Source of the DNA: Streptomyces sp. RPA4-2
Lineage (GTDB): Bacteria > Actinomycetota > Actinomycetes > Streptomycetales > Streptomycetaceae
Direction: 5' to 3'
Length of the DNA stretch: 64,000 nucleotides
NCBI RefSeq assembly: GCF_012273515.2
Contig: NZ_CP050975.2
Coordinates: 2,294,001-2,358,000, forward strand
The translations under genes and the position numbers were made by a program. The notes under the pieces are model-generated. The model searched no databases. It was not told the DNA's origin and saw nothing but the letters and a program-made list of their open reading frames with translations. Shown here piece after piece: positions 16,896 to 26,389 of this stretch. How positions within the stretch are numbered: position 1 is the stretch's first letter; each line of letters begins with the position of its first letter.

Positions 16896-17111
16896 TCAGG
16901 AGGCCTGGTGCTGCACGGTCTGCTGGAGGCGCTCGAAGAGGTGGGTGAGCGCGGGGTCGCCGGCCGCGGCATGCGCGTCCGCCGGGTTCAGCAGCAGGAG
17001 CAGCAGGGTGGCGAAGGCGAGGGCCGGCAGGGCGACGGCCCACCAGGGCAGACGGATCTCGACGCGGCCCGGGGTCACCGGGTGGGGCCGGGGGTGCGTA
17101 CGGGCCGACAT
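16896..17111 (-). CDS. Small single-pass membrane protein, function unknown
   Basis: A 71-residue protein with a basic, proline-rich N-terminus (MSARTHPRPHPV), one membrane helix (WWAVALPALAFATLLLLLL) and a short C-terminal segment (DPALTHLFERLQQTVQ) that could form an amphipathic helix. ATG 17111 has GGAGG 5 bp upstream; a longer reading to 17162 is possible but less supported. I recognise it only as a conserved Streptomyces hypothetical. Confidence 0.7.
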   Translation of the reverse strand: MSARTHPRPHPVTPGRVEIRLPWWAVALPALAFATLLLLLLNPADAHAAAGDPALTHLFERLQQTVQHQAS

Positions 17112-17290
17112 GCCGCCTCCGTGGGTCTTCGCGTGGTCCGTGTTCCGCGTCCTCGCGGCCACATCTCGAAGTTACGGAATCCGGGTACGTCAACCCATCC
17201 GGTGATCCACCCACTTGACCCTGACACTCACCCCCTAGGGGACACGGGGGCTAGCCCCACCATCGCCGTCCCCGGGGGGCGCGGGCGAGG

Positions 17291-17407
17291 TCACGGAGAG
17301 GCGATGGTCGCGATGACGGCGATGATCACGGTGATGGCGAGGAACGTGCCGAAGACGAGCAGCATCTTCTTCTGGCCGTTCTGGGGGTTCGGATCGAGCA
17401 CTGGCAT
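17291..17407 (-). CDS. SGM_5486 family transporter-associated peptide
   Basis: A 38-residue membrane peptide. It begins MPVLDPNPQNGQKK and continues as one hydrophobic helix (MLLVFGTFLAITVIIAVIA) ending in IASP. This matches the small SGM_5486 family, named for being encoded next to an MFS-type transporter in Streptomyces, and a CynX/NimT transporter is indeed the next gene upstream on the same strand (188 bp gap). A role as a small transporter subunit is inferred from that context only. Confidence 0.8.
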   Translation of the reverse strand: MPVLDPNPQNGQKKMLLVFGTFLAITVIIAVIATIASP

Positions 17408-17595
17408 ACGCCCAGTCTCGCACCCTTCGCCCGGTCTCCGGTGGGTGGGGTCGGCCGTCCCGCCGCGTGTCGCCCGGCTGCCACGCCCCGTCCCGCCCGG
17501 TCGCCCGGGGTCCGGTCGGCCGCGCTCGCGGGCGGGTCGGGGGCGGCTCGCGGTCCGGCCGGGTCCCTGTCCGCCTGCACCCCGGGCCCGCGTCC

Positions 17596-18915
17596 TCAGG
17601 GGCGGGGTACGGGGGTGGCCTCGTCCTCGACCGTGCGGTCGCGGCCCGCCAGGACGCCCACCGCGATCTGCGGGACCATCAGCGCGGCCATGAGCGCGAT
17701 CGGCAGGCCCCAGCCGCCGCTGTGCTGGTAGAGCACGCCGACGAGCAGGGGTCCCGGGATCGAGAGCAGATAGCCGGTGCTCTGCGCGAAGGCCGAGAGC
17801 TGGGCGACACCCACCCCGGTCCGGGCGCGCATGCCGACCATGGTGAGGGCGAGCGGGAAGGCGCAGTTGGAGACGCCGAGCAGCAGGGCCCAGGCCCAGG
17901 CGCCGCCGGCCGGGGCGGCGTAGAGACCCGCGTACCCGGCGAGTCCGCAGGCGCCGAGCGCGACCACGATGGGCCCCTGGTGGGGCAGCCGGGTGGCCAG
18001 GCGCGGGATGACGAAGGCCAGCGGCACGCCCATCACCATCGTGACGGCGAGAAGCAGTCCCGCGGTGCCCGCGGAGACGCCCGCGTCGCGGAAGATCTGC
18101 GGCATCCAGCCCATCGTGATGTAGGCGGCGGTGGCCTGGAGTCCGAAGAAGACGGCGAGGGCCCAGGCGGTCCGGCTGCGGGTGATGCGCAGCCCGTCGG
18201 GCTCGGGCGGGGCGGAGGCCGCGGCGGGCGGGCGCTCACCGCCCGGGGAAGCGGCGCCCCGGGTGCGGACGAGCGCGATCCACGGCAGTACGGCGACCCC
18301 GGCGAGCCCCGCCCACACAGCCAGCCCCGAGCGCCAACTGCCGCCCAGGGCGTCGGTCATGGGCACGGTCAGGGCTGCCGCGGCCGAGGTGCCCAGGGCG
18401 AGCGCCATCGAGTAGAGGCCGGTCATGGAGCCGACCCGGTCCGGGAACCAGCGCTTGACGATCACCGGCATGAGCACGTTGCTGACGGCGATGCCCATGA
18501 GCGCGAGGGCACTGGCGGCCAGGAAGCCGGCCGCGCTCCCGGTGTACGGGCGGATCGCGAGCCCCGCCGTGATGGCGACCATCCCGGCGCAGACGACCAC
18601 GCCGGGCCCGAAGCGGCGGGCGAGCCGTGGCGCCATGACGCCGAAGACGGCGAAGCAGAACGGTGGCACGGAGGTGAGCAGTCCGGCGACGCTGCCGCTC
18701 ATGCCGAGTCCGTCGCGCACCTCTTCGAGGAGGGCGCCGAAGCTGGTGATGGCGGGACGCAGGTTGAGGGCCGCGAGGACGATGCCCACGATCACCAGCC
18801 GCGTCGCCCACGCGCGCGGGGGAGCTTGCAGGGACGCCGTCTCGCTCCTGGGCTCCTGATCCGCGCAGCCGCGTATCGGTGGGGACGTGGTGGTCCGGGT
18901 TTCCTCGATGGCCAT
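17596..18915 (-). CDS. CynX/NimT family MFS transporter
   Basis: A 439-residue major facilitator with about 12 membrane helices. The motif NLRPAITSFGALLEEVRDGLG (given here as the family's helix-1 region, residues ~50-70) and the helix-2 segment SGSVAGLLTSVPP are typical of the CynX/NimT (cyanate / 2-nitroimidazole) group. The central loop (residues ~205-235) is Pro/Ala-rich. The substrate is unknown. The gene diverges from a GntR regulator; a 15-bp palindrome 14 bp upstream of its ATG (18929-18943) is the likely operator. A 38-residue companion peptide is encoded downstream. Confidence 0.9.
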   Translation of the reverse strand: MAIEETRTTTSPPIRGCADQEPRSETASLQAPPRAWATRLVIVGIVLAALNLRPAITSFGALLEEVRDGLGMSGSVAGLLTSVPPFCFAVFGVMAPRLARRFGPGVVVCAGMVAITAGLAIRPYTGSAAGFLAASALALMGIAVSNVLMPVIVKRWFPDRVGSMTGLYSMALALGTSAAAALTVPMTDALGGSWRSGLAVWAGLAGVAVLPWIALVRTRGAASPGGERPPAAASAPPEPDGLRITRSRTAWALAVFFGLQATAAYITMGWMPQIFRDAGVSAGTAGLLLAVTMVMGVPLAFVIPRLATRLPHQGPIVVALGACGLAGYAGLYAAPAGGAWAWALLLGVSNCAFPLALTMVGMRARTGVGVAQLSAFAQSTGYLLSIPGPLLVGVLYQHSGGWGLPIALMAALMVPQIAVGVLAGRDRTVEDEATPVPRP

Positions 18916-18928
18916 GGCGTCATCATAG

Positions 18929-18943
18929 AATCATGGGATGATT
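18929..18943. promoter_or_regulatory. Palindromic operator candidate between the MFS and GntR genes
   Basis: AATCAT-GGG-ATGATT is a perfect 6+6 palindrome with a 3-nt centre, placed 14 bp before the transporter start codon and 73 bp before the GntR start. The location in a short divergent spacer fits binding by the adjacent GntR regulator. Confidence 0.6.
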
Positions 18944-19016
18944 GGCTGTCCACTCTCGCTGCGTTAACCTCCGGCCCCGCGCGAACGACCGCACCGGGCC
19001 CGTACGAAGGACCGCC

Positions 19017-19709
19017 ATGCCGCTGAGCCACCCCCGCCGTTCGGCGCTGTCCGAGCAGGTCATCGCCGAGCTGCGGAACCAGATCACCTCCGGCGAGTGG
19101 CCGGTCGGCTCCCGCATCCCGACCGAACCGGAGCTCGTCGAACAACTGGGCGTCGCCCGCAACACGGTCCGGGAGGCCGTCCGGGCGCTCGCCCACAACG
19201 GCCTGCTCGACATCCGCCAGGGTTCGGGCACCTACGTCGTCGCGACCAGCGAACTCGCGGGCGTGATGCACCGCCGCTTCGCCGACGCCGAACCCCGGCA
19301 CATCGCCGAGCTGCGTTCCACCCTGGAGTCGAGCGCCGCGAAGCTGGCCGCCGAACGGCGCACCGACCGCGATCTCAAGCAGCTCGACGCGCTGCTGCTC
19401 CGGCGCGAGGACGCCTGGGAGTCTGGCGACACGGAGGCCTTCGTGACCGCCGACGCGACCTTCCATCTGGCGGTGGTGGCCGCGTCCCACAACGACGTCA
19501 TGACGGCGATGTACGCGGACCTGGGCGAGGTGCTGCGCGACTGGCTGCGCGACGACGTCGGCGAGGGGCTGACGCCGGAGACGTACATGGACCACGCGCG
19601 GCTCGTCGACGCGATCCGCGGGGGTGACACGGAGGCGGCGGCCGCGGAGGCCGCGGGCTACCCGTTCCAGTGCCGCCCGTGGCTCAGGCGTCCCGCTTCC
19701 GGTGACTGA
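19017..19709 (+). CDS. FadR-subfamily GntR transcriptional regulator
   Basis: A 230-residue regulator. The N-terminal winged helix-turn-helix (residues 6-75) contains SALSEQVIAELRNQI, RIPTEPELVEQLGVARNTVREAVRALAH and IRQGSGTYV (separate motifs). The C-terminal FCD-type helical ligand domain is at about 90-215, with metal-ligand-type residues in FHLAVVAASHND and the late His in MDHARLVDAI. It probably controls the divergent CynX/NimT transporter through the palindrome at 18929-18943. The 3' end overlaps the convergent secreted-protein gene by 26 bp. Confidence 0.9.
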   Translation: MPLSHPRRSALSEQVIAELRNQITSGEWPVGSRIPTEPELVEQLGVARNTVREAVRALAHNGLLDIRQGSGTYVVATSELAGVMHRRFADAEPRHIAELRSTLESSAAKLAAERRTDRDLKQLDALLLRREDAWESGDTEAFVTADATFHLAVVAASHNDVMTAMYADLGEVLRDWLRDDVGEGLTPETYMDHARLVDAIRGGDTEAAAAEAAGYPFQCRPWLRRPASGD

Positions 19710-20037
19710 CCCACACCGAGCGGATCTCCTTCCAGCACCGGCCCTCCATCCGCACCGTCATCGCGGGTCCCGCCTCGACAGCGGTGGCGTCGGTGTCGAT
19801 GTCCCACCAGCGGTCGCACTCGATGTGCAGACTGACCAGGTCCGTCCCCGGATAGGGGTTGTGGCAGTACGCGACCGCGTGGGAGCCGGTGACCGTGGTG
19901 CGGCACGCCGCGCCGAACGGCTGGGGCACGGCGGTGCTCTCGTGGCGTCCACGCGCGTTGGGCATCGCGTCGTACGGCAGCGCGACCATCAGCGTGACGG
20001 CGGCGAACACCGGGGCAAAACGGCGGGACAGGCGCAC
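19684..20037 (-). CDS. Secreted protein of unknown function
   Basis: A 117-residue protein with a likely signal peptide (VRLSRRFAPVFAAVTLMVALP) and four cysteines in the mature part (CRTTVTG, AYCHNPYPG, ECDRWWD, GRCWKEIRS), consistent with two disulfides. GTG 20037 was chosen because GAGGAGG lies 8 bp upstream. It is a conserved Streptomyces hypothetical with no recognised domain. It is convergent with and overlaps the end of the GntR gene by 26 bp. Confidence 0.75.
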   Translation of the reverse strand: MRLSRRFAPVFAAVTLMVALPYDAMPNARGRHESTAVPQPFGAACRTTVTGSHAVAYCHNPYPGTDLVSLHIECDRWWDIDTDATAVEAGPAMTVRMEGRCWKEIRSVWVSHRKRDA

Positions 20038-20205
20038 AAGGGGGACCTCCTCGGCCGTACGGCTGCGGGGCGGTGCGTACTCCAATCGTGCGTGGTGGGG
20101 TGCCCCTGCCGCCCGGCCGACTGGGCCGAACGGGCGACGCCCCGCTCCCCGCGCGAGGCGGGAAACGGGGCGTCACGGCCGTACGGGACGGTGCTCTTCG
20201 CACGA

Positions 20206-20262
20206 GGTACGGGAGGGTCGCCTCCGTACGGGACGGTCGCCTCGGTACGGGAGGGTCGCCTC
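20206..20262. repeat. Three 19-bp tandem repeats in the fabI 3' flank
   Basis: Units GGTACGGGAGGGTCGCCTC / CGTACGGGACGGTCGCCTC / GGTACGGGAGGGTCGCCTC follow one another exactly, with partial copies at about 20180 and 20290. The surrounding 230 bp between the secreted-protein gene and fabI holds nothing else I can identify. Confidence 0.75.
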
Positions 20263-20314
20263 CGTTCGAGGCTACGCGGCGGTCCGCTCCGTACGGGAAC
20301 GCCTGTGCGAGCGC

Positions 20315-21082
20315 CTACGCGCCGATCGCGTGCAGACCGCCGTCGACGTGGATGATCTCACCGGTGGTCTTCGGGAACCAGTCGCTCAGCAGGGCGACGA
20401 CGCCCTTGCCGGCCGGCTCCGGGTCCTTCAGGTCCCACTCCAGCGGGGAGCGGGTGTCCCACACGGCGGCCAGGTCGCTGAAGCCCGGGATGGACTTGGC
20501 GGCCATGGAACCGATGGGGCCCGCCGAGATGAGGTTGCAGCGGATGTTCTGCTTGCCCAGGTCGCGCGCCATGTAGCGGCTGGTGGCCTCCAGGGCGGCC
20601 TTGGCCGGGCCCATCCAGTCGTACTGCGGCCAGGCGTACTGCGCGTCGAAGGTGAGGCCGACGACCGAGCCGCCGTTCTGCATCAGCGGAAGGCAGGCCA
20701 TGGTCAGCGACTTCAGGGAGAACGCCGAGACGTGCATGGCGGTGGCCACCGACTCGAACGGCGTGTTGAGGAAGTTGCCGCCGAGTGCGTCCTGCGGCGC
20801 GAAGCCGATGGAGTGCACGACGCCGTCGAGGCTGCCCAGCTCCTCGCCGACGATGTCGGCCAGCCGCCCGAGGTGCTCGTCGTTGGTGACGTCGAGCTCG
20901 ATGACCTTGGTCGGCTTGGGGAGCTTCTTGGCGATGCGCTCGGTCAGCGTGGGCCGCGGGAACGCGGTCAGGATGATCTCGGCGCCCTGCTCCTGGGCCA
21001 GCTTGGCGGTGTGGAACGCGATGGAGGACTCCATCAGCACACCGGTGATCAGGACGCGCTTGCCCTCGAGGATTCCACTCAT
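20315..21082 (-). CDS. fabI: Enoyl-ACP reductase FabI/InhA type
   Basis: A 255-residue NADH-dependent enoyl-ACP reductase, the last step of each fatty-acid elongation cycle. The N-terminal GKRVLITGVLMESSIAFHTA has the InhA/FabI-type gapped glycine motif. The catalytic Tyr/Lys set is in AQYAWPQYDWMGPAKAALE (Y-x6-K spacing), and the C-terminus has GEIIHVDGGLHAIG. It is encoded 5 bp after fabG on the same strand, forming the two-gene fabG-fabI operon usual in actinobacteria (as mabA-inhA in mycobacteria). Confidence 0.95.
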   Translation of the reverse strand: MSGILEGKRVLITGVLMESSIAFHTAKLAQEQGAEIILTAFPRPTLTERIAKKLPKPTKVIELDVTNDEHLGRLADIVGEELGSLDGVVHSIGFAPQDALGGNFLNTPFESVATAMHVSAFSLKSLTMACLPLMQNGGSVVGLTFDAQYAWPQYDWMGPAKAALEATSRYMARDLGKQNIRCNLISAGPIGSMAAKSIPGFSDLAAVWDTRSPLEWDLKDPEPAGKGVVALLSDWFPKTTGEIIHVDGGLHAIGA

Positions 21083-21087
21083 GGTGA

Positions 21088-21807
21088 TCAGTGACCCATT
21101 CCCAGTCCGCCGTCAACCGGAATGACGGCTCCAGTGATGTACGAGGCGTCGTCCGAGGCGAGGAACCGCACCGCGGCGGCGATCTCCTCGGGCTGCGCGT
21201 ACCGGCCGAGCGGCACCTGGGCGACGATGCCCGCACGCTGCTCGTCGGTGAGCACCTTGGTCATGTCGGTGTCGACGAAACCGGGCGCGACGACGTTGAA
21301 GGTGATGTTCCGCGAGCCGAGCTCCCGCGCGAGCGACCGCGCGAAGCCGACCAGAGCGGCCTTGGAGGCGGCGTAGTTCGACTGTCCCGCGGAGCCCAGC
21401 AGCCCCACGACCGAGGAGATGAGGACGACGCGCCCCTTCTTGGCGCGGAGCATGCCGCGGTTGGCGCGCTTGACGACCCGGAAGGTGCCGGTGAGGTTCG
21501 TGTCGAGGACGGAGGTGAAGTCCTCCTCGGACATGCGCATCAGGAGCTGGTCCTTGGTGACACCGGCGTTGGCGACCAGGATCTCGACGGGACCGTGCTC
21601 GGCCTCGATCTCCTTGTAGGCCTGCTCCACCTGCTCGGTGTCGGTGATGTCGCACTTGACGGCGAGGCAGCCCAGGGCGGTGAGGGCGGCCGGCGGCTCA
21701 CCCGAGCGGTATGTGATCGCGACTTTGTCGCCGGCATCGGCGAACGCGCGGGCGATGGCGAGGCCGATGCCCCGGTTGCCTCCGGTGACGAGAACCGAGC
21801 GGCTCAA
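21088..21807 (-). CDS. fabG: 3-oxoacyl-ACP reductase FabG
   Basis: A 239-residue SDR reducing 3-oxoacyl-ACP with NADPH. Motifs are VTGGNRGIGLAIA, NAGVTKDQLLMRM (typical FabG), the catalytic SSVVGLLGSAGQSNYAASKA, and the C-terminal ITGAVIPVDGGLGMGH. It is the first gene of a fabG-fabI operon. Upstream, 21808-22058 is a 251-bp spacer shared with the divergent tldD gene; it contains a small hairpin (CCGACAG at 21903 with CTGTCGG) but no clear operator. Confidence 0.95.
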   Translation of the reverse strand: MSRSVLVTGGNRGIGLAIARAFADAGDKVAITYRSGEPPAALTALGCLAVKCDITDTEQVEQAYKEIEAEHGPVEILVANAGVTKDQLLMRMSEEDFTSVLDTNLTGTFRVVKRANRGMLRAKKGRVVLISSVVGLLGSAGQSNYAASKAALVGFARSLARELGSRNITFNVVAPGFVDTDMTKVLTDEQRAGIVAQVPLGRYAQPEEIAAAVRFLASDDASYITGAVIPVDGGLGMGH

Positions 21808-22058
21808 CGGATCACCCTTTCGATAGCAGTCTGAAACCCCTGCAGGACAGGCGCCTTCCCCGAAAACCTATCGGTCCGGTCCGTCTCCCGGAGAATCGGT
21901 CCCCGACAGTGGCGCGGGGGGCTCGCTGTCGGATCCCTACAGAAAGCCGGCTTCCGCCGACGGAAAGATCCGGCCTCGGCCGAGGCAAAGCCGTGGCCGC
22001 CGGACCCGCCCGCGCGACATGATCGGACCCGACAGGCCACGACAGCAGGGAGACCTCC

Positions 22059-23582
22059 GTGCCTCATTCCATCGACGAAGCCTTCACGGCACTGCCGCTG
22101 CGCGCCCTCGCCGACGCCGCGCTGGCGCGCGCCCGTGCCCTGGGCGCCGAGCACGCGGACTTCCGGTGCGAACGGGTGCGCAGCGCGTCCTGGCGGCTGC
22201 GCGACGCCAAACCCGCCGGATCGTCGGACACCACCGACCTGGGGTACGCGGTGCGGGTGGTGCACGGCGGGACCTGGGGGTTCGCGTCGGGCGTGGATCT
22301 GACGATGGACGCGGCCGCGAAGGTCGCCTCGCAGGCCGTCGCGATGGCGAAGCTCTCGGCCCAGGTGATCAAGGCGGCGGGTTCCGACGAGCGGGTGGAG
22401 CTGGCCGGCGAACCGGTGCACGCCGAGAAGACCTGGGTCTCGTCGTACGACATCGACCCCTTCTCCGTGCCGGCCGAGGAGAAGGCCGGGCTGCTCTCGG
22501 ACTGGAGTGCCCGGCTGCTGGCGGCCGATGGCGTCAACCACGTCGACGCCTCGCTGCTGACCGTGCACGAGAACAAGTTCTACGCCGACACCGCGGGGAC
22601 CGTCACCACGCAGCAGCGCGTCCGGCTGCACCCGCAGCTGACCGCCGTCGCCGTCGACGAGTCGAGCGGCGAGTTCGACTCGATGCGCACCATCGCGCCC
22701 CCGGCCGGGCGCGGCTGGGAGTACCTGACGGGCACCGGCTGGGACTGGGACTCCGAGCTGGAGCGGATCCCCGAGCTGCTCGCCGAGAAGATGCGGGCAC
22801 CGAGCGTCCAGTCGGGGCTGTACGACCTCGTGGTCGACCCCTCCAACCTGTGGCTGACCATCCACGAGTCCATCGGCCACGCCACCGAGCTGGACCGCGC
22901 GCTGGGCTACGAGGCGGCGTACGCGGGCACCTCCTTCGCCACCTTCGACCAGCTCGGCAAGTTGAGGTACGGCTCCGAGCGGATGAACGTCACCGGTGAC
23001 CGCACCGCCGAGCACGGCCTCGCGACCATCGGGTACGACGACGAGGGCGTCGAGGGCCAGTCCTGGGACCTGGTGAAGGACGGCACGCTCGTCGGGTACC
23101 AGCTCGACCGCCGTATCGCCCGGCTGACCGGCTTCGAGCGTTCGAACGGATGCGCCTACGCCGACTCCCCCGGGCACGTGCCCGTGCAGCGGATGGCCAA
23201 CGTGTCCCTGCAACCGGACCCCGCGGGGCTCTCCACCGAGGACCTGATCGGGGGTGTGGACCGCGGCATCTACGTCGTCGGCGACCGGTCCTGGTCGATC
23301 GACATGCAGCGCTACAACTTCCAGTTCACCGGGCAGCGGTTCTTCAGGATCGAGAACGGCCGGATCACCGGTCAGCTGCGCGATGTCGCGTACCAGGCGA
23401 CGACGACGGACTTCTGGGGGTCCATGGCCGCGGTGGGCGGTCCGCAGACGTACGTCCTGGGCGGTGCCTTCAACTGCGGCAAGGCCCAGCCGGGCCAGGT
23501 CGCGGCGGTCTCGCACGGCTGCCCGTCCGCCCTCTTCAAGGGCGTCAACATTCTGAACACGACGCAGGAGGCCGGTCGATGA
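22059..23582 (+). CDS. tldD: TldD family metalloprotease subunit
   Basis: A 507-residue TldD-type protein. The metal site is intact: HESIGHATELD begins at H269 (HExxxH), with family motifs SGEFDSMRT, GYDDEGVEGQ and the C-terminal SHGCPSALFKG. TldD pairs with TldE to make a protease that degrades unfolded peptides and, in some bacteria, trims RiPP precursors such as microcin B17. GTG 22059 has GGGAG upstream. The stop overlaps the tldE start (ATGA), so both are made together. No RiPP precursor was seen nearby, so a housekeeping role is more likely. Confidence 0.94.
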   Translation: MPHSIDEAFTALPLRALADAALARARALGAEHADFRCERVRSASWRLRDAKPAGSSDTTDLGYAVRVVHGGTWGFASGVDLTMDAAAKVASQAVAMAKLSAQVIKAAGSDERVELAGEPVHAEKTWVSSYDIDPFSVPAEEKAGLLSDWSARLLAADGVNHVDASLLTVHENKFYADTAGTVTTQQRVRLHPQLTAVAVDESSGEFDSMRTIAPPAGRGWEYLTGTGWDWDSELERIPELLAEKMRAPSVQSGLYDLVVDPSNLWLTIHESIGHATELDRALGYEAAYAGTSFATFDQLGKLRYGSERMNVTGDRTAEHGLATIGYDDEGVEGQSWDLVKDGTLVGYQLDRRIARLTGFERSNGCAYADSPGHVPVQRMANVSLQPDPAGLSTEDLIGGVDRGIYVVGDRSWSIDMQRYNFQFTGQRFFRIENGRITGQLRDVAYQATTTDFWGSMAAVGGPQTYVLGGAFNCGKAQPGQVAAVSHGCPSALFKGVNILNTTQEAGR

Positions 23583-24982
23583 GCGAGCGCACCAACAAGC
23601 CGAACAAGCCGCACGAGGTCGTCGAGCGCGCCCTCGAACTCTCCCGCGCCGACGGCTGTGTGGTGATCGCCGACGAGCACTCGACCGCGAACCTGCGCTG
23701 GGCGGGCAACGCGCTGACCACGAACGGGGTGACGCGGGGGCGCACGCTCACCGTCGTCGCGACCGTCGACGGCCGTGAGGGCACGGCGTCCGGGGTCGTC
23801 TCGCGCGCGGCGGTGACCTCGGACGAGCTGGAGCCGCTGGTGCGGGCCGCGGAGGCGGCGGCACGCGGCGCGGGCCCCGCCGAGGACGCCCAGCCGCTGG
23901 TCACGGGGGTACCGGAGTCCCCGGACTTCACGGACGCGCCCGCCGAGACCTCCTCCACCGTCTTCGCGGACTTCGCCCCCGCGCTCGGCGAGTCGTTCGC
24001 CCGCGCGCGGGCGGGCGGCCGTGAGCTGTACGGCTTCGCCAACCACGAGCTGGTCTCCAGCTATCTCGGTACGTCGACGGGGCTGCGTCTGCGGCACGAC
24101 CAGCCCAACGGGACACTGGAGCTCAACGCCAAGTCGCCGGACCGTACGCGCTCGGCGTGGGCGGGGCGCTCCACCCGTGACTTCAAGGACGTCGATCCGG
24201 CGGCGCTCGACGCCGAGCTGGCCGTCCGGCTGGGCTGGGCCGAGCGGCGCGTCGACCTGCCGGCGGGGCGCTACGAGACGCTGCTGCCGCCGACCGCCGT
24301 CGCGGACCTGCTGATCTACCAGATGTGGTCGGCGGCGGCCCGGGACGCGGCCGAGGGCAGGACAGTCTTCAGCAAGCCCGGCGGCGGCACCCGCGTCGGC
24401 GAGAGGCTCACCGAGCTGCCGCTGACGCTGCGCAGCGACCCGAACGAGCCGGGGCTGGAGTCCGCGCCCTTCGTGCTCACGCACTCCTCCGGCGACGACG
24501 CGTCCGTGTTCGACAACGGGCTCCCGTTGTCCGCGACGGACTGGGTGAGCCAGGGCACGCTGGCCCGTCTCTCCACCACCCGGCACAGCGCCGGCCTGAC
24601 CGGGCTGCCCGTCGCGCCGACGATCGGGAACCTGATCCTGGACGGCGGCGAGGACCGCTCCCTGGAGGAGATGGTCGCCGCCACCGAGCGCGGGCTGCTG
24701 CTGACCTGCCTCTGGTACATCCGCGAGGTCGACCCGGCGACGCTGCTGCTCACGGGACTGACCCGGGACGGCGTCTACCTCGTCGAGAACGGGCAGGTCG
24801 TCGGCGAGGTGAACAACTTCCGGTTCAACGAGTCGCCGGTGGACCTGCTGTCGCGGGCGACGGAGGCGGGGCGCACGGAAAAGACATTGCCGCGCGAATG
24901 GAGCGATTGGTTCACTCGTGCTGCGATGCCCGCGCTGAGGGTGCCCGACTTCAACATGAGCTCTGTCAGCCAGGGCGTATAA
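23579..24982 (+). CDS. tldE: TldE/PmbA family protein (metallopeptidase partner)
   Basis: A 467-residue TldE/PmbA-like protein, translationally coupled to tldD by an ATGA overlap. It lacks the HExxxH metal motif, as expected for the non-catalytic partner that forms the heterodimer groove. Recognisable segments are [45 protein letters not shown] and the C-terminal [17 protein letters not shown]. Its stop is 44 bp before tyrS, so read-through transcription into tyrS is possible. Confidence 0.92.
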   Translation: MSERTNKPNKPHEVVERALELSRADGCVVIADEHSTANLRWAGNALTTNGVTRGRTLTVVATVDGREGTASGVVSRAAVTSDELEPLVRAAEAAARGAGPAEDAQPLVTGVPESPDFTDAPAETSSTVFADFAPALGESFARARAGGRELYGFANHELVSSYLGTSTGLRLRHDQPNGTLELNAKSPDRTRSAWAGRSTRDFKDVDPAALDAELAVRLGWAERRVDLPAGRYETLLPPTAVADLLIYQMWSAAARDAAEGRTVFSKPGGGTRVGERLTELPLTLRSDPNEPGLESAPFVLTHSSGDDASVFDNGLPLSATDWVSQGTLARLSTTRHSAGLTGLPVAPTIGNLILDGGEDRSLEEMVAATERGLLLTCLWYIREVDPATLLLTGLTRDGVYLVENGQVVGEVNNFRFNESPVDLLSRATEAGRTEKTLPREWSDWFTRAAMPALRVPDFNMSSVSQGV

Positions 24983-25026
24983 CCTCGTACCTGATTCACG
25001 AGACCACTCAAGGAGATACGAGAACC

Positions 25027-26295
25027 GTGACGGACATCGTCGACGAACTGAAGTGGCGGGGGCTGATCGCCCTCTCCACTGACGAGGACGCATTGCGCAA
25101 GGCGTTCGCGGACGGTCCCGTCACGTTCTATTGCGGCTTCGACCCGACCGCGCCCAGTCTGCATCTCGGCAACCTCGTGCAGATCCTCACGATGCGCCGG
25201 ATCCAGCGGGCGGGCCACCGCCCGCTGGGCCTGGTGGGCGGTGCCACGGGTCTGATCGGTGACCCGAAGCCGAACTCCGAGCGCACGCTGAACTCGCCCG
25301 AGGTCGTCGCCGAGTGGGTGGAGCGGCTGCGCGCGCAGATCGCCCCGCTGCTGGACTTCGAGGGCCCGAACGCCGCGGTGATGGTCAACAACCTGGACTG
25401 GACCCAGGGCATGTCGGCCATCGAGTTCCTGCGCGACATGGGCAAGCACTTCCGGGTCAACAAGATGATCGCCAAGGAGGCCGTCTCGCGGCGGCTCAAC
25501 TCCGACGCGGGCATCAGCTACACGGAGTTCAGCTACCAGATCCTGCAGGGCATGGACTTCCTGGAGCTGTACCGGAGGTTCGGCTGCACGCTGCAGACCG
25601 GCGGCAGCGACCAGTGGGGCAACCTCACCTCGGGCACGGACCTGATCCACCGGGTCGAGCCGGAGGCCGTGGTGCACGCGCTCGGCACTCCGCTGATCAC
25701 CAAGGCGGACGGCACCAAGTTCGGCAAGACGGAGTCCGGCACGGTCTGGCTGGATCCCGAGATGACCACGCCGTACGCGTTCTACCAGTTCTGGCTGAAC
25801 GCGGACGACCGGGACGTCTCCAAGTTCCTGCGCATCTTCAGCTTCCGGTCCCACGAGGAGATCGAGGACCTGGAGCGGCAGACCGAGGAGCGTCCGCAGG
25901 CCCGCGCGGCACAGCGCGCGCTCGCCGAGGAGCTGACCACGCTGGTGCACGGCGCCGGCCAGACGGCCGCCGTGATCGCCGCGTCCAGGGCCCTGTTCGG
26001 CCAGGGCGAGCTGGCGGAGCTCGACGCGAAGACGCTGGCCGCGGCCCTCTCCGAGGTGCCGCACATCCAGGTCGCCGAGCTCGGCCCCGCGGTGGACCTC
26101 TTCGCGGAGGTCGGCCTGGTCGCCAGCAAGTCCGCGGCGCGCCGCACGGTCAAGGAGGGCGGTGCCTACGTGAACAACACGAAGGTCACCGCCGAGGACG
26201 CGGTCCCCGCCCAGGAGGACCTGCTGCACGGGCGCTGGCTGGTACTGCGCCGCGGCAAGAAGAACCTGGCCGCGGTGGAGGTCACGGGCGCCTGA
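25027..26295 (+). CDS. tyrS: Tyrosyl-tRNA synthetase
   Basis: A 422-residue class I aminoacyl-tRNA synthetase charging tRNA-Tyr. The HIGH-type motif is HLGN near residue 46 ([10 protein letters not shown]), the KMSKS-type motif is KFGKT near 232, and a C-terminal S4 RNA-binding domain (about 355-418) has [19 protein letters not shown] 25027 was chosen because AAGGAG lies 11 bp upstream. No T-box leader is present: the spacer after tldE is only 44 bp. A terminator hairpin follows. Confidence 0.96.
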   Translation: MTDIVDELKWRGLIALSTDEDALRKAFADGPVTFYCGFDPTAPSLHLGNLVQILTMRRIQRAGHRPLGLVGGATGLIGDPKPNSERTLNSPEVVAEWVERLRAQIAPLLDFEGPNAAVMVNNLDWTQGMSAIEFLRDMGKHFRVNKMIAKEAVSRRLNSDAGISYTEFSYQILQGMDFLELYRRFGCTLQTGGSDQWGNLTSGTDLIHRVEPEAVVHALGTPLITKADGTKFGKTESGTVWLDPEMTTPYAFYQFWLNADDRDVSKFLRIFSFRSHEEIEDLERQTEERPQARAAQRALAEELTTLVHGAGQTAAVIAASRALFGQGELAELDAKTLAAALSEVPHIQVAELGPAVDLFAEVGLVASKSAARRTVKEGGAYVNNTKVTAEDAVPAQEDLLHGRWLVLRRGKKNLAAVEVTGA

Positions 26296-26320
26296 GCGCG
26301 CGCGTGCGTACGCACGGCTG

Positions 26321-26349
26321 AGGGGGCGGCCCCGTCATGGGCCGCCCCC
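26321..26349. terminator. Terminator hairpin between tyrS and the GlsB-like gene
   Basis: An 11-bp stem AGGGGGCGGCC (26321-26331) pairs with GGCCGCCCCCT (26339-26349). It lies between convergent genes and probably works for both. Confidence 0.75.
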
Positions 26350-26389
26350 TCCTTCGTACCGTCAGGCGCACCGTCAGGCCGCCGTACCC

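Noticed and set aside
22059..24982. tldD/tldE as part of a RiPP (microcin-like) cluster
   Set aside because: No precursor peptide, cyclodehydratase or exporter gene is near; the pair sits among housekeeping genes.
24983..25026. A T-box leader for tyrS
   Set aside because: The spacer after tldE is only 44 bp, too short for a T-box, and no specifier hairpin or antiterminator sequence is visible.
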